From an uncultured Clostridia bacterium (lineage in GTDB: Bacteria; Bacillota_A; Clostridia; TANB77; CAG-508), in assembly GCA_947624725.1 (NCBI GenBank), contig CANQLP010000034.1, positions 1-11,928 of the forward strand: a stretch of DNA of 11,928 nucleotides, read 5' to 3'. The translations under genes and the position numbers were made by a program. Positions 1 through 7,774 of the stretch are shown here, one piece after another. Numbering within the stretch: position 1 is the first letter of the stretch; every line of letters begins with the position of its first letter. The notes beneath the pieces are model-generated. The model did no database searches. It saw only the letters and a program-made list of their open reading frames with translations, and was not told the origin of the DNA.

Positions 1-2151
1 GATAAGGAATCAATGTTTTTAGAATACTCTGAATTGTTAAATTCTTTTGATACAGGTGCAACTACTAAAATTACAATTGCAAATAGAAGATTAAATAAAA
101 TAGATTTTGAAAAAACAATAATGTTATCAATAGAAAAAGATAATTTAGATGAATATCGAAAAGAGTATAATAAAATGCTACTTGGAAAAATAAGTGGTAG
201 TAATGGAATCATACAAGAAAAGTATATAACTATTTCTGTTGATAAAAAGAGTATAGAAGATGCTAGAAATTACTTTGCAAGAGTTGGTACAGATTTAAGC
301 AATCATTTTAAAGAATTAGGTTCGATTTGTATAGAACTTGATATAGTAGAAAGATTAAGAATATTTTATGACTTTTATAGAGTTGGCGAAGAAACATATT
401 TTAATTTTGATATGTTAGATAATATGAGAAAAGGACATAGTTTTAAAGATTTTTTATGTCCAGATACAATGGAATTTGAAAGTGATTATTTTAAAATTGG
501 TAACAGATATGGTAGAGTAATATTTTTGAAAGAGTATGCAAGTTATATAAAAGATAGTATGATAACAGAATTAACAGATATTAATAGAAATATGATGATG
601 AGTATTGATGTTATACCAGTTCCAATGGATGAGGCAGTAAAAGAAGCAGAGAACAGACGATTAGGTATTGAAACCAATATAACAACTTGGCAAAGGCGAC
701 AAAATGCCAATAACAATTGGAGTGCCATAATTCCATATGATATGGAACAACAGCGAGAACAAAGCAAAGAATTTTTAGATGATTTGGTAACTCGTGATCA
801 AAGGATGTTTTTATCAGTTTTAACAATGGTACACACTGCAGAAACGAAAGAACAACTTGATAATGATACGGAGGTTTTATTAACAACGGCTAGGAAACAT
901 TTATGTCAGTTTGCTATATTAAAATTTCAACAACTAGATGGCTTAAATACAGCAATGCCTTTTGGAATTAGAAAAATAGATTCGTTAAGAACTCTAACAA
1001 CAGAAAGTTTAGCTGTTTTTATGCCTTTTAGAGTTCAAGAAATTAGACATGATAAAGGTATTTATTACGGACAAAATGTAATATCAAAGAATATGATTAT
1101 TGCAGATAGAAAAAAGTTATTAAATGGTAATAGTTTTATTTTGGGTGTATCTGGTAGTGGAAAATCATTTACAGCAAAACAAGAAATTGTAACTACAATG
1201 TTACGAGATAAAAATTCAGATTTAATATTAGTAGATCCAGAAAATGAGTATGGACATTTAGTTAGAGCATTAGGTGGAGAGGTTATTAAAATATCTGCAA
1301 CAAGTAATAATCATATAAATGCTATGGATATTAATAGCGAATACGGAGATGGAGCAAATCCTGTTATATTAAAAAGTGAATTTATTTTATCACTTTGTGA
1401 ACAACTAATTGGTAGTGGTAACTTAGGAGCAAAACAAAAGTCAATAATAGATAGATGTACGGCGAATGTTTATAGATTTTATCAGCAAGGAAATTATCAA
1501 GGAACACCACCGACACTAAAAGATTTTTATGATGAATTATTAAGACAAAATGAGCCAGAAGCAAAAGATATAGCACTTGCTATTGAACTTTTTGTAAATG
1601 GTAGTTTAAATACATTTGCAAAGGAAACAAATGTAGATACAAATAATAGATTAATATGTTATGATATTTTAGACTTAGGAAAGCAGTTATTGCCAATAGG
1701 TATGTTAGTTGTGTTAGATTCAATATTAAATAGAATAACGGCAAATAGAAAGAAAGGTAGAAATACCTTTATTTTTATTGATGAAATTTATTTGTTATTC
1801 CAACAAGAATATTCAGCCAATTTCTTATTTACATTATGGAAAAGAGTTAGAAAATATGGAGCATATTGTACTGGAATTACTCAAAATGTTGAAGATATGT
1901 TGCAGAGCCATACTGCTAGGACAATGCTTGCCAATAGTGAACTTATAGTAATGTTAAATCAAGCATCAACTGATAGAATAGAACTTGCAAAATTATTAAA
2001 TATATCAGATTTACAGATGAGCTATATTACTAATGTAAATGCAGGAGAGGGACTTATTAAAATAGGAAGCTCACTTATACCATTTGTTAATAAATTTCCA
2101 AAGAATACAGAATTATATAAATTGATGACAACTAAATTATCTGAAATGTAG
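1..2151 (+). CDS. VirB4/TraE-type conjugation ATPase, 5' end outside window
   Basis: This is the cytoplasmic ATPase that powers the type IV secretion channel of Gram-positive conjugative elements. Numbering from the ATG at 13, the Walker A motif GVSGSGKS lies at residues 378-385. It is followed by a LVDPENEY block and by Walker B (FIFIDE, acidic pair at 590-591). The tail GEGLIKIGSSLIPFVNKFP is typical of VirB4 C-termini. The reading frame is open from base 1 (codons for DKES precede Met at 13), no ribosome binding site is seen before that Met, and 712 residues is short for the family (about 780-830). I therefore read the gene as starting upstream of the window. It heads a co-directional run with the sortase (34-bp gap) and CHAP protein, a gene order common in Tn916/CTn-like elements of Clostridia. 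Family assignment is firm; the exact element type is not. Confidence 0.93.
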   Translation, partial: DKESMFLEYSELLNSFDTGATTKITIANRRLNKIDFEKTIMLSIEKDNLDEYRKEYNKMLLGKISGSNGIIQEKYITISVDKKSIEDARNYFARVGTDLSNHFKELGSICIELDIVERLRIFYDFYRVGEETYFNFDMLDNMRKGHSFKDFLCPDTMEFESDYFKIGNRYGRVIFLKEYASYIKDSMITELTDINRNMMMSIDVIPVPMDEAVKEAENRRLGIETNITTWQRRQNANNNWSAIIPYDMEQQREQSKEFLDDLVTRDQRMFLSVLTMVHTAETKEQLDNDTEVLLTTARKHLCQFAILKFQQLDGLNTAMPFGIRKIDSLRTLTTESLAVFMPFRVQEIRHDKGIYYGQNVISKNMIIADRKKLLNGNSFILGVSGSGKSFTAKQEIVTTMLRDKNSDLILVDPENEYGHLVRALGGEVIKISATSNNHINAMDINSEYGDGANPVILKSEFILSLCEQLIGSGNLGAKQKSIIDRCTANVYRFYQQGNYQGTPPTLKDFYDELLRQNEPEAKDIALAIELFVNGSLNTFAKETNVDTNNRLICYDILDLGKQLLPIGMLVVLDSILNRITANRKKGRNTFIFIDEIYLLFQQEYSANFLFTLWKRVRKYGAYCTGITQNVEDMLQSHTARTMLANSELIVMLNQASTDRIELAKLLNISDLQMSYITNVNAGEGLIKIGSSLIPFVNKFPKNTELYKLMTTKLSEM

Positions 2152-2185
2152 GATAAATTTTTTTAGAAGAGGAGTTATCATAAAA

Positions 2186-2932
2186 ATGAAAAAGATTATA
2201 TATATCCTAGTAATATTACTGTTAATAAGTATTTTGCTTATTAGCAGTTATTTTATTTTTAAGGAGTTAAAGCAAAACAAAGAACAAGAGCAAACATTTG
2301 AAGAAATAATTGGTATTATGGAAGATTCAGCCGATGAAAATAAATTAGAAGATGAAATAAACTTGAAAACATTATATGAAATTAATGATGATCTTGTAGG
2401 CTGGATTAAAATTGAAAATACTAATATAAATTATCCTGTTGTTAAATCTAAAGTGAAAAACTTTTATTTAAGAAAAGATTTTTATAAAAAATATTCATCT
2501 TATGGAACACCATTTTTAGCAGAACAATGTGATATAGACAAAAGTGATAATTTAATAATTTATGGGCATCACATGAAAAATCGAAAAATGTTTGGTAGTT
2601 TAGAAGATTATAAGTCTAAGAATTTTTATAATCAAAATAAGATAATAAAATTTTATTTATTAAATGGAGATAAAACCATAAAAGCTGAATATGAAATATT
2701 TGCTGTATTAAAAACAATTGCTTATAGTTCAAATAGTTTTAAATATTACAATTATACAAATTTCTCTAATATAGAAGAATTTGAAAATTTTATAAATAAA
2801 GTAAATGACTTATCATTATATGAAACAGGAATAAAAGCAAAATATGGAGATGAAATTCTCACACTTTCTACTTGTGAATATAGCAACAAAAATGGAAGGC
2901 TAGTTGTTATGGCAAGAAAAACACAAGATTAG
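2186..2932 (+). CDS. Class B sortase
   Basis: A membrane-anchored cysteine transpeptidase that cleaves a sorting signal and joins proteins to the cell wall or to each other. It has 248 aa, with one N-terminal membrane segment (about residues 4-26) followed by an acidic linker. The sortase B core begins near TNINYPVV. The catalytic residues are visible: His128 in YGHHM, Cys230 in LSTCEY and Arg238 in NGRLVV. The start is the ATG at 2186, preceded by an AGGAG ribosome binding site. Its TAG stop overlaps the AGGAGG of the next gene, so the two are probably translationally linked. Sortase B genes inside conjugative-element operons are well known in Clostridia, where they probably anchor element-encoded adhesins or the mating apparatus. 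No LPxTG/NPxTG-like substrate is evident in this window; the three pilin-like proteins downstream lack a C-terminal sorting signal. Confidence 0.92.
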   Translation: MKKIIYILVILLLISILLISSYFIFKELKQNKEQEQTFEEIIGIMEDSADENKLEDEINLKTLYEINDDLVGWIKIENTNINYPVVKSKVKNFYLRKDFYKKYSSYGTPFLAEQCDIDKSDNLIIYGHHMKNRKMFGSLEDYKSKNFYNQNKIIKFYLLNGDKTIKAEYEIFAVLKTIAYSSNSFKYYNYTNFSNIEEFENFINKVNDLSLYETGIKAKYGDEILTLSTCEYSNKNGRLVVMARKTQD

Positions 2933-2949
2933 GAGGTGTATTTTTAATT

Positions 2950-4606
2950 TTGGCAGATATAAAAGTTAAAAAAAGTAAAAAAGAAACGATAAAAACAATA
3001 GATAAAACTGTTATAGGAACGCAAAAGCTAAAGAATAAGTTAATAGAAACAAAAGAGAGAATGAAAGATGATGTAGCACAAGAAGAAAATGCTTCTGGTA
3101 CAAATTATGCAATAAATAAAATAACAAATTCAATAAATAATACACCATATAATATAGGGAAAATAAACAGAATTGGTCAAAAGAGTTATAAACAAATAGA
3201 AAAAAATATACAGGAAAAAAGGCAAAAAATAGAATATTTTAGAAACAAAAATGAATTAAAAAATAATGTTAAAAGTATAAAACAAAGTACTAATCCAAAG
3301 GTGAATGAGAAATTAAGTGGATTAAAAAGTAAAAATAAATTGAAAACAACAAAAGTAGCAAATCAAAAATTAATCAAAACATCAGAAAATATTGAAAAAA
3401 ATATTAATATTATTTCATCAAAAAATAAAGTGAAAGCTAATAAGATAAGACATCAAGCAATAAAGTTAGCAAAAGAAACTTCTAAAAATATGAAACTTGC
3501 AATAAAATCAACAATATCATCTATAAAAGCAATAATTTTAGGAACAAAAACATTAATACTTTTTTTATTTGGTGGATTTTGGATAGTTATTTTTATTGTG
3601 ATTATTATTTCAATGATAGCAATGCTTTGTAGTTCAATATTTGGTATATTTTTTTCAAATGAACAGCCAAGTTCTGTAATAATTGATGGTGTATCGAAAG
3701 AAGTTACTATGAGTGATATTATATCAAGTCTTAATAATGAATTTATGGATAAAATTATAACAATTCAAAGAGAAAACCCATATGAAGAATATGATATTAC
3801 AGGAGAAAGAGCTGATTGGAAAGATATTCTTGCTATTTATTCTGCAAAAGTTAGCAATGGTAACAATGATGTAGAGATGATGACTCTTGATGAGAATAAA
3901 ATAAATATGTTAAAAGAAATTTTTTGGAAAATGAATGATGTTTCTTTTACAAAAGATGAAGAAAAGGAAGAAATTTTAATATTTCATCTTACTTCAACAG
4001 AAACAAAAGTAATAAAACATACAAAGTTACACATAAAAATAAGTGGAAAAAGTGCAGATGATTTAATGAATGAATATATATTTACTAATAATCAAAGAGA
4101 ACAATTTGCTGAATTAACTTCAAATGAATATACAAATATGTGGACATCAGTAATATATGGAAATACAACTGGAAATAATGATATAGTACAAGTTGCATTA
4201 TCACAAGTTGGAAATGTTGGAGGAGAGCCATATTGGTCTTGGTATGGATTTAACACAAGAGTTGAATGGTGTGCCGTTTTTGTATCATGGTGTGCAAATG
4301 AGTGTGGCTATATAAAAAGTGGAATTATACCTAAATTTGCAAGTTGTGAAAATGAGGGAGTTTCTTGGTTTAAAACTTGTGGTTTGTGGAAAGATAAAAA
4401 TTATATTCCTAAAAGTCGGAGATATAATATTCTTTGATTGGGCAGATAGCAATGATGGAAAAGCAGATCATGTTGGAATAGTAGAAAAAGTAGAAAATGG
4501 AAAAGTATATACTATTGAGGGAAATTCAAATGAAGATACTTGTAGGCAAAAAGAGTATGATGTAGGAAGTAGTGTTATATTAGGATATGGAACTCCTATG
4601 TATTGA
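2950..4606 (+). pseudogene. Membrane-anchored CHAP-domain hydrolase of a conjugative element (CD1108-like), frameshifted
   Basis: Likely the cell-wall-opening hydrolase of the conjugation machine. The N-terminal ~190 residues are strongly basic and rich in Lys, Asn and Ile. A strongly hydrophobic membrane segment follows (about 199-234), then an extracellular linker, then a CHAP (Cys-His) peptidase domain with catalytic Cys441 in EWCAVFVSWC, His in ADHVGIVE (codon 4469-4471) and TIEGN. The start is a TTG at 2950 behind AGGAGG at 2931-2936. The first frame stops at 4437, inside the CHAP domain, with the wrong tail SRRYNIL. The other frame continues KVGDIIFFDW and ends at 4606. The shift maps to the four-A run in cctaaaagtcgg: removing one A restores a single protein of about 551 aa. 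The His lies after the shift, so the protein as written should be inactive. This is either real decay or an assembly error in a short homopolymer. Confidence 0.82.
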
Positions 4607-4607
4607 T

Positions 4608-4650
4608 AAAAAAGACTTACATAATATAAAAATTGTGCAAGTCTTTTTTT
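4608..4650 (+). terminator. Rho-independent terminator closing the conjugation operon
   Basis: An 11-bp stem (aaaaaagactt paired with aagtctttttt) with a loop of about 20 nt runs into a T tract. It begins 1 bp after the CHAP stop codon and separates the conjugation genes from the recombinase. The A-rich left flank means it could also work from the other side. Confidence 0.82.
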
Positions 4651-4681
4651 AATAAAAATATAATCAATTGGAGGAATATTA

Positions 4682-5622
4682 ATGTATAAAATAATAAATG
4701 ATTTAAAAAAGATTATTAATAAACCAAATTTAACATTTGAGGAGCTTTCTTATAAATGGTTAGATAAGAAAAAGAATTATATAAAGAAATCTACATATTC
4801 TAATTATTTATATAATATAAAAAGGTATTTATTACCAAAACTTGGTTATATAAAATTAAAAAATCTAGAATATTATGATTTTAACTATTTTGTAGAAGAA
4901 TTAAATCGAGGATTAGCTCCAAAAACTATTAGAGATATTTTATGTAATTTAAAATCAATATTATATTTTGGTGAACAAGAATATAATTATAAAATCAATA
5001 TAAAAGAAATAAAAAATCCGAAAATGAATATTAATCCATTAATTATTTTGAATGATAAAGAAATAAAAAAATTAGAAAATTATTGCTTAAAATTAAATAC
5101 TTTGAAAAGCATAGGTATAATTATTTGTTTAAATACTGGATTAAGAATAGGAGAAATATGTGCTTTAAAATGGGAAAATATTGATTTAGATAAAAGAGAA
5201 CTATATATTAAAGAAACTTTGCAAAGAATTTATGATAATGAACAAGATAGAACAAAAATAATAATAGATACAGCTAAAACAAAGACATCAGTTAGAACAA
5301 TTCCAATTTCTAATAAATTATATAAAATTTTAATTAACTTCAAGAATAAATATAAAAAAGATGAATTTTTTTAACTGGAAATATAAAAGGAATAGAGCCA
5401 AGATCCTATCAAAATAATTTTAAGAGTTATTTAAAAAAAGCAAAAATAAAAGCATATAAATTTCATATATTAAGACATACTTTTGCAACGAAATGTATTG
5501 AAAATGGAATGGATGTAAAATCATTAAGTGAGATTTTAGGACATTCAAATGTAGAAATTACATTGAATAAATATGTTCATTCATCTGATAAAAGAAAGAA
5601 AAAATATCTTGAAAAATTATAA
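4682..5622 (+). pseudogene. Tyrosine recombinase, frameshifted at a T7 run; candidate invertase for the downstream switches
   Basis: A tyrosine site-specific recombinase of about 313 aa when the frame is repaired. The N-terminal part (about residues 18-100, YKWLDKKKNYIKKSTYSNYL onward) matches the helical core-binding domain. The catalytic domain shows Arg155 in TGLRIGEIC, a Lys region around AKTKTSVRTIPIS, HxxR in FHILRHTFAT (codons 5464-5475), His in LGHSN (5542-5544) and the Tyr nucleophile in NKYVH (5572-5574). The frame breaks after DEFF: a run of seven T produces TAA at 5372-5374, whereas eight T would continue LTGNIKGIEP to a stop at 5620-5622. The shortened 230-aa product lacks the HxxR box, the second His and the Tyr, so it should be inactive. 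It is smaller than many ICE integrases and closer in size to Xer or invertase-type enzymes. GGAGG precedes the ATG. Its stop lies 2 bp before the first inverted site at 5625, hence the proposed role. Confidence 0.85.
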
Positions 5623-5624
5623 AA

Positions 5625-5651
5625 TTTCTTTAAGTATCTGACTTAAAGAAA
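5625..5651 (+). repeat. Inverted recombination site 1L
   Basis: Left arm tttctttaagt, spacer atctg, right arm acttaaagaaa. The two 11-bp arms are perfect reverse complements around an asymmetric 5-bp spacer. It begins 2 bp after the recombinase stop codon. Confidence 0.8.
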
Positions 5652-5665
5652 CATTTGATAAATTT

Positions 5666-5694
5666 ATAATAACATTAAACTATAATAATTTCAA
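5666..5694 (-). promoter_or_regulatory. Leftward sigma-A promoter inside invertible segment 1
   Basis: On the minus strand: -35 TTGAAA (5694-5689), a 17-bp spacer, and -10 TATTAT (5671-5666) preceded by TG in the extended -10 position. It is identical in all three segments. It currently fires away from the surface-protein gene, into the 3' end of the recombinase gene on the antisense strand. Confidence 0.7.
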
Positions 5695-5757
5695 TAGTTT
5701 TGAGCTAAAATTTATAAAAAATATTTGTTAAAAAATATTAGATATTTTGAAATTAAT

Positions 5758-5800
5758 AAAACCTTGTAATGCTTGATTTAAAAGATGTTACGAGGTTTTT
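5758..5800 (+). terminator. Terminator inside invertible segment 1
   Basis: A stem of about 12 bp: AAAACCTTGTAA pairs with TTACGAGGTTTT with one G-U pair. It is followed by a T run. It lies between the inward promoter and the gene, so in this orientation it should block read-through into the gene at 5894. Confidence 0.8.
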
Positions 5801-5804
5801 CATT

Positions 5805-5831
5805 TTTCTTTAAGTCAGATACTTAAAGAAG
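5805..5831 (-). repeat. Inverted recombination site 1R
   Basis: Left arm tttctttaagt, spacer cagat, right arm acttaaagaag. Its spacer is the exact reverse complement of the spacer at 5636-5640, as needed for inversion between the two sites. Confidence 0.8.
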
Positions 5832-5893
5832 AACTAAAACTTATGAAAATGAAGAAATTAAAGAAACACAAGAAAATTTAGGAGGAGAACAAG

Positions 5894-7219
5894 ATGAAAA
5901 AGAAAGGAATAACACTAATTGCTTTAATTATCACAATTGTAGTCTTGCTAATATTAGCAGGAGTAACAATGAGCTTTGTAGTAGGAGATAATGGAGTTGT
6001 AACTCAAGCTCAAAAGTCGAGAATAAGAACAGATCAAGTTTCTGCGAAAGAAGAAATAGATTTAGAAGTAGCAGGAAGTTATGATTATGATGGACATTTA
6101 GATTTAGAACTTTTAAATGAAAATTTAATGAAAAATTTAAAAGGTTTACAGCTAAAGAAAAACGGAACAACAGGAGATAAAGACGAAGATTTTGAAGAGT
6201 TTAATAATGATACAGTAAAAATAGAAAGATTACCAGCAACAGTAAGATACAAAGGAGTAAATGTAAAAATAAATGAAAAAAAATTAATATCAGATTTAGC
6301 AAGTAATCCAGAAAATTATGGAATGTATGTAGATTATCCAATAAAATTAAGTGGAAATCAAGACACAATAAATGATTGGAGAATCTTTTATGAAGATAAA
6401 ACAGGAAGAGTATTTTTAATAGCAGCAGATTATGTTCCAAATACATGTAGTGCTTTGAAGAAAGAGGATGGTTCTTTAATTGCTGGAATGAAATTAATTA
6501 ATAGTACTGATGAAAATTTTAAAAAATGTTGTTATAGTTTGAGTTCGCTAGATTATACTTGTAATGACGGACATAATAAAAATTTAAATAATAATAAATC
6601 ACAGTGTTCATTCCCAGAAATATTTATGCCAAGTGGAGACTTTTGTAGTAGTACTAATCATTATTATTGTTCAGACCATACAACAAATTCAAATTCTAGA
6701 TGTGTTAGCCAGTTACAATGTACAAGTGAATGGAAAAACTTTGTAAATAGAAGTTATGCAGACTATGCAATAGGAGGACCAACACTAGAAATGTGGGTAG
6801 CAAGTTGGAATGGAAAACATGGAAGTGAGACAGAAGAGAGTGGAAAAACAGGTAAAACTTTATATGCAGATGGATGTAATAATACTGGGAATGGCTATAA
6901 AATAGGAGAAAATTCTGACAGTACAAGGTTAGGAATACAATTAAAAGGTTGTGGTGGATATGAAGATACATTATATTTTCCTCATAATGAATATCAAAAC
7001 TTAGATTTGTTTGATGATAACAAAAAAGTTAGTAAAGATAAATTAGAAGAAGATTCTGAAAACGCATCTTGTTATGGATATTGGCTGGCGTCCCCTTCTG
7101 CTTATAGTATGTTTGCTAGTTGCTTGATGTGCGTGAACTATGGCGGCGACGTGAACAACGACGTCAGCTATCGCCGGTTTTCGTCCGATTGTTTCTCTAA
7201 AATCTGGAGTCTATGTTGA
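5894..7219 (+). CDS. Pilin-like variable surface protein, copy 1, C-terminus frameshifted
   Basis: Probably a surface-exposed binding protein anchored through a type IV pilin-like N-terminus. MKKKG followed by ITLIALIITIVVLLILAG is a prepilin-like signal with Gly5 at the expected cleavage point, but position +5 is Ala instead of the usual Glu. A charged stalk follows, then a Cys-rich domain (about 190-440) with GGPTLEMWVASWN at 294-306 and YWLASPSA ending at 403. The variable segment covers residues 404-427. Here the frame slips: the last codons read RFSSDCFSKIWSLC, whereas another frame from 7176 encodes GFRPIVSLKSGVYVEVQEE and ends at 7283 like the sister genes. Between the conserved GxV and the GFRP motif there are 22 nt, against 45 nt in copies 2 and 3. 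That is a net loss of 23 nt. AGGAGGAG lies 8 nt before the ATG. The closest relatives are the genes at 7775 and 9732. Confidence 0.85.
   Translation: MKKKGITLIALIITIVVLLILAGVTMSFVVGDNGVVTQAQKSRIRTDQVSAKEEIDLEVAGSYDYDGHLDLELLNENLMKNLKGLQLKKNGTTGDKDEDFEEFNNDTVKIERLPATVRYKGVNVKINEKKLISDLASNPENYGMYVDYPIKLSGNQDTINDWRIFYEDKTGRVFLIAADYVPNTCSALKKEDGSLIAGMKLINSTDENFKKCCYSLSSLDYTCNDGHNKNLNNNKSQCSFPEIFMPSGDFCSSTNHYYCSDHTTNSNSRCVSQLQCTSEWKNFVNRSYADYAIGGPTLEMWVASWNGKHGSETEESGKTGKTLYADGCNNTGNGYKIGENSDSTRLGIQLKGCGGYEDTLYFPHNEYQNLDLFDDNKKVSKDKLEEDSENASCYGYWLASPSAYSMFASCLMCVNYGGDVNNDVSYRRFSSDCFSKIWSLC
7103..7175 (+). other. Hypervariable cassette of copy 1
   Basis: 73 bp between YWLASPSA and GFRP. By hand count it is 49% GC with 22% A, in a neighbourhood near 30% GC. 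Nearly all variable codons end in T or C (agt, tgc, ggc, gac, aac, cgc), unlike the A-ending codons around it. The fixed frame is M-x-V-x-x-x-G-x-V. It contains the net 23-nt deletion that shifts the reading frame. Confidence 0.65.
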
Positions 7220-7283
7220 AGTTCAAGAAGAGGTAACTAAAGAAGATGGAACAGTTATTAAAAGCTGCAGATTAGTTAAATAG

Positions 7284-7503
7284 AAAAGAAGTTTTGAAGA
7301 ACTTGGTCGAATTAGTGTGTACATTTTTCATTTATAAATTTTAAATATGGAATTTTTTCAAAGAAAAAGTTATTGTACTTGCTTTGAAGAAATTCTGTTT
7401 TTTTATTTTTAATATAATAGTAAATAGTATAAAATATTTTTTTCAAGTTTTAGAGTTAAAGATATATTAAAATAACAAAAATATAAACTATAATATAAAA
7501 AAA
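7284..7503. repeat. Intergenic spacer of unit 1, duplicated after unit 2
   Basis: No gene. From about 7313 on it is nearly identical to 9271-9462, and this shared part includes the terminator at 7350-7404. The first 25-60 bp after each stop codon differ between the two copies. The remainder is very AT-rich with no convincing promoter. Confidence 0.75.
7350..7404 (+). terminator. Terminator of unit 1
   Basis: gaattttttcaaag pairs with ctttgaagaaattc over 14 bp including one G-U pair, with an 18-nt loop, then TG and seven T. Stem GC is low, but the geometry is that of a rho-independent terminator. It recurs at 9306-9360. Confidence 0.65.
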
Positions 7504-7530
7504 TTTCTTCAAGTATTAGACTTAAAGAAA
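7504..7530 (+). repeat. Inverted recombination site 2L
   Basis: Left arm tttcttcaagt, spacer attag, right arm acttaaagaaa. One mismatch to perfect arm symmetry, in the outer arm. Confidence 0.8.
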
Positions 7531-7544
7531 CAATTAATAAATTT

Positions 7545-7573
7545 ATAATAACATTAAACTATAATAATTTCAA
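7545..7573 (-). promoter_or_regulatory. Leftward sigma-A promoter inside invertible segment 2
   Basis: Minus strand -35 TTGAAA (7573-7568), 17-bp spacer, extended -10 TATTAT (7550-7545). It points away from the gene at 7775, into the spacer behind unit 1. Confidence 0.7.
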
Positions 7574-7636
7574 TAGTTTTGAGCTAAAATTTATAAAAAA
7601 TCTTTACTTAAAAAAATTAGATATTTTTAAATTAAT

Positions 7637-7679
7637 AAAACCTCGTAATGCTTAATTTTAAAAGTATTACGAGGTTTTT
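7637..7679 (+). terminator. Terminator inside invertible segment 2
   Basis: Perfect 13-bp stem AAAACCTCGTAAT with ATTACGAGGTTTT, followed by a T-rich run. Strongest of the three. It should stop read-through into copy 2 in this orientation. Confidence 0.85.
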
Positions 7680-7684
7680 CTTTT

Positions 7685-7711
7685 TTTCTTTAAGTCTAAT
7701 ACTTAAAGAAG
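7685..7711 (-). repeat. Inverted recombination site 2R
   Basis: Left arm tttctttaagt, spacer ctaat, right arm acttaaagaag. The spacer is the reverse complement of the one at 7515-7519. Confidence 0.8.
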
Positions 7712-7774
7712 AAATAAAAACTTATGAAAATGAAGAAATTAAAGAAACACAAGAAAATTTAGGAGGAGAACAAG

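Larger units (their letters stand above)
5625..5831. other. Putative invertible promoter segment 1 (OFF orientation)
   Basis: A 207-bp segment bounded by two inverted 27-bp sites with matching spacers (atctg left, cagat right). Inside, from left to right, are a leftward sigma-A promoter (5666-5694) and a rightward terminator (5758-5800). In the orientation shown, the gene at 5894 has a terminator before it and no convincing promoter of its own. Flipping would put the -35 at about 5762-5767, the -10 at about 5785-5790 and the transcription start near 5797, giving a leader of about 97 nt. The layout resembles the Clostridioides difficile cwpV switch and Bacteroides capsule promoters. Inversion itself is inferred, not observed. 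Confidence 0.7.
7504..7711. other. Putative invertible promoter segment 2 (OFF orientation)
   Basis: 208 bp with the same layout as segment 1 but its own matched spacer pair (attag left, ctaat right). The leftward promoter is at 7545-7573 and the terminator at 7637-7679. After inversion the -10 would fall near 7665-7670, with a leader of about 98 nt to the ATG at 7775. The two inner arms are perfect reverse complements, while the outer left arm has one change (tttcttcaagt). Confidence 0.7.

Noticed and set aside
5654..5686. Rightward promoter TTGATA with TATAAT in segment 1
   Set aside because: Spacing is 20 bp and the TTGATA is not kept in segments 2 and 3, while the leftward promoter is identical in all three.
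5625..5831. Inverted-site segments as integron attC sites or MITEs
   Set aside because: No integron integrase features or attC consensus. The segments sit at the same place in each tandem unit and have no target-site duplications, and paired spacers fit inversion better.
5843..5881. A 12-codon Lys-rich mini-ORF (MKMKKLKKHKKI) whose stop overlaps the ribosome binding site, repeated before copies 2 and 3
   Set aside because: It has no ribosome binding site of its own, and its conservation is explained by duplication of the whole unit. Translation coupling is possible but unsupported.
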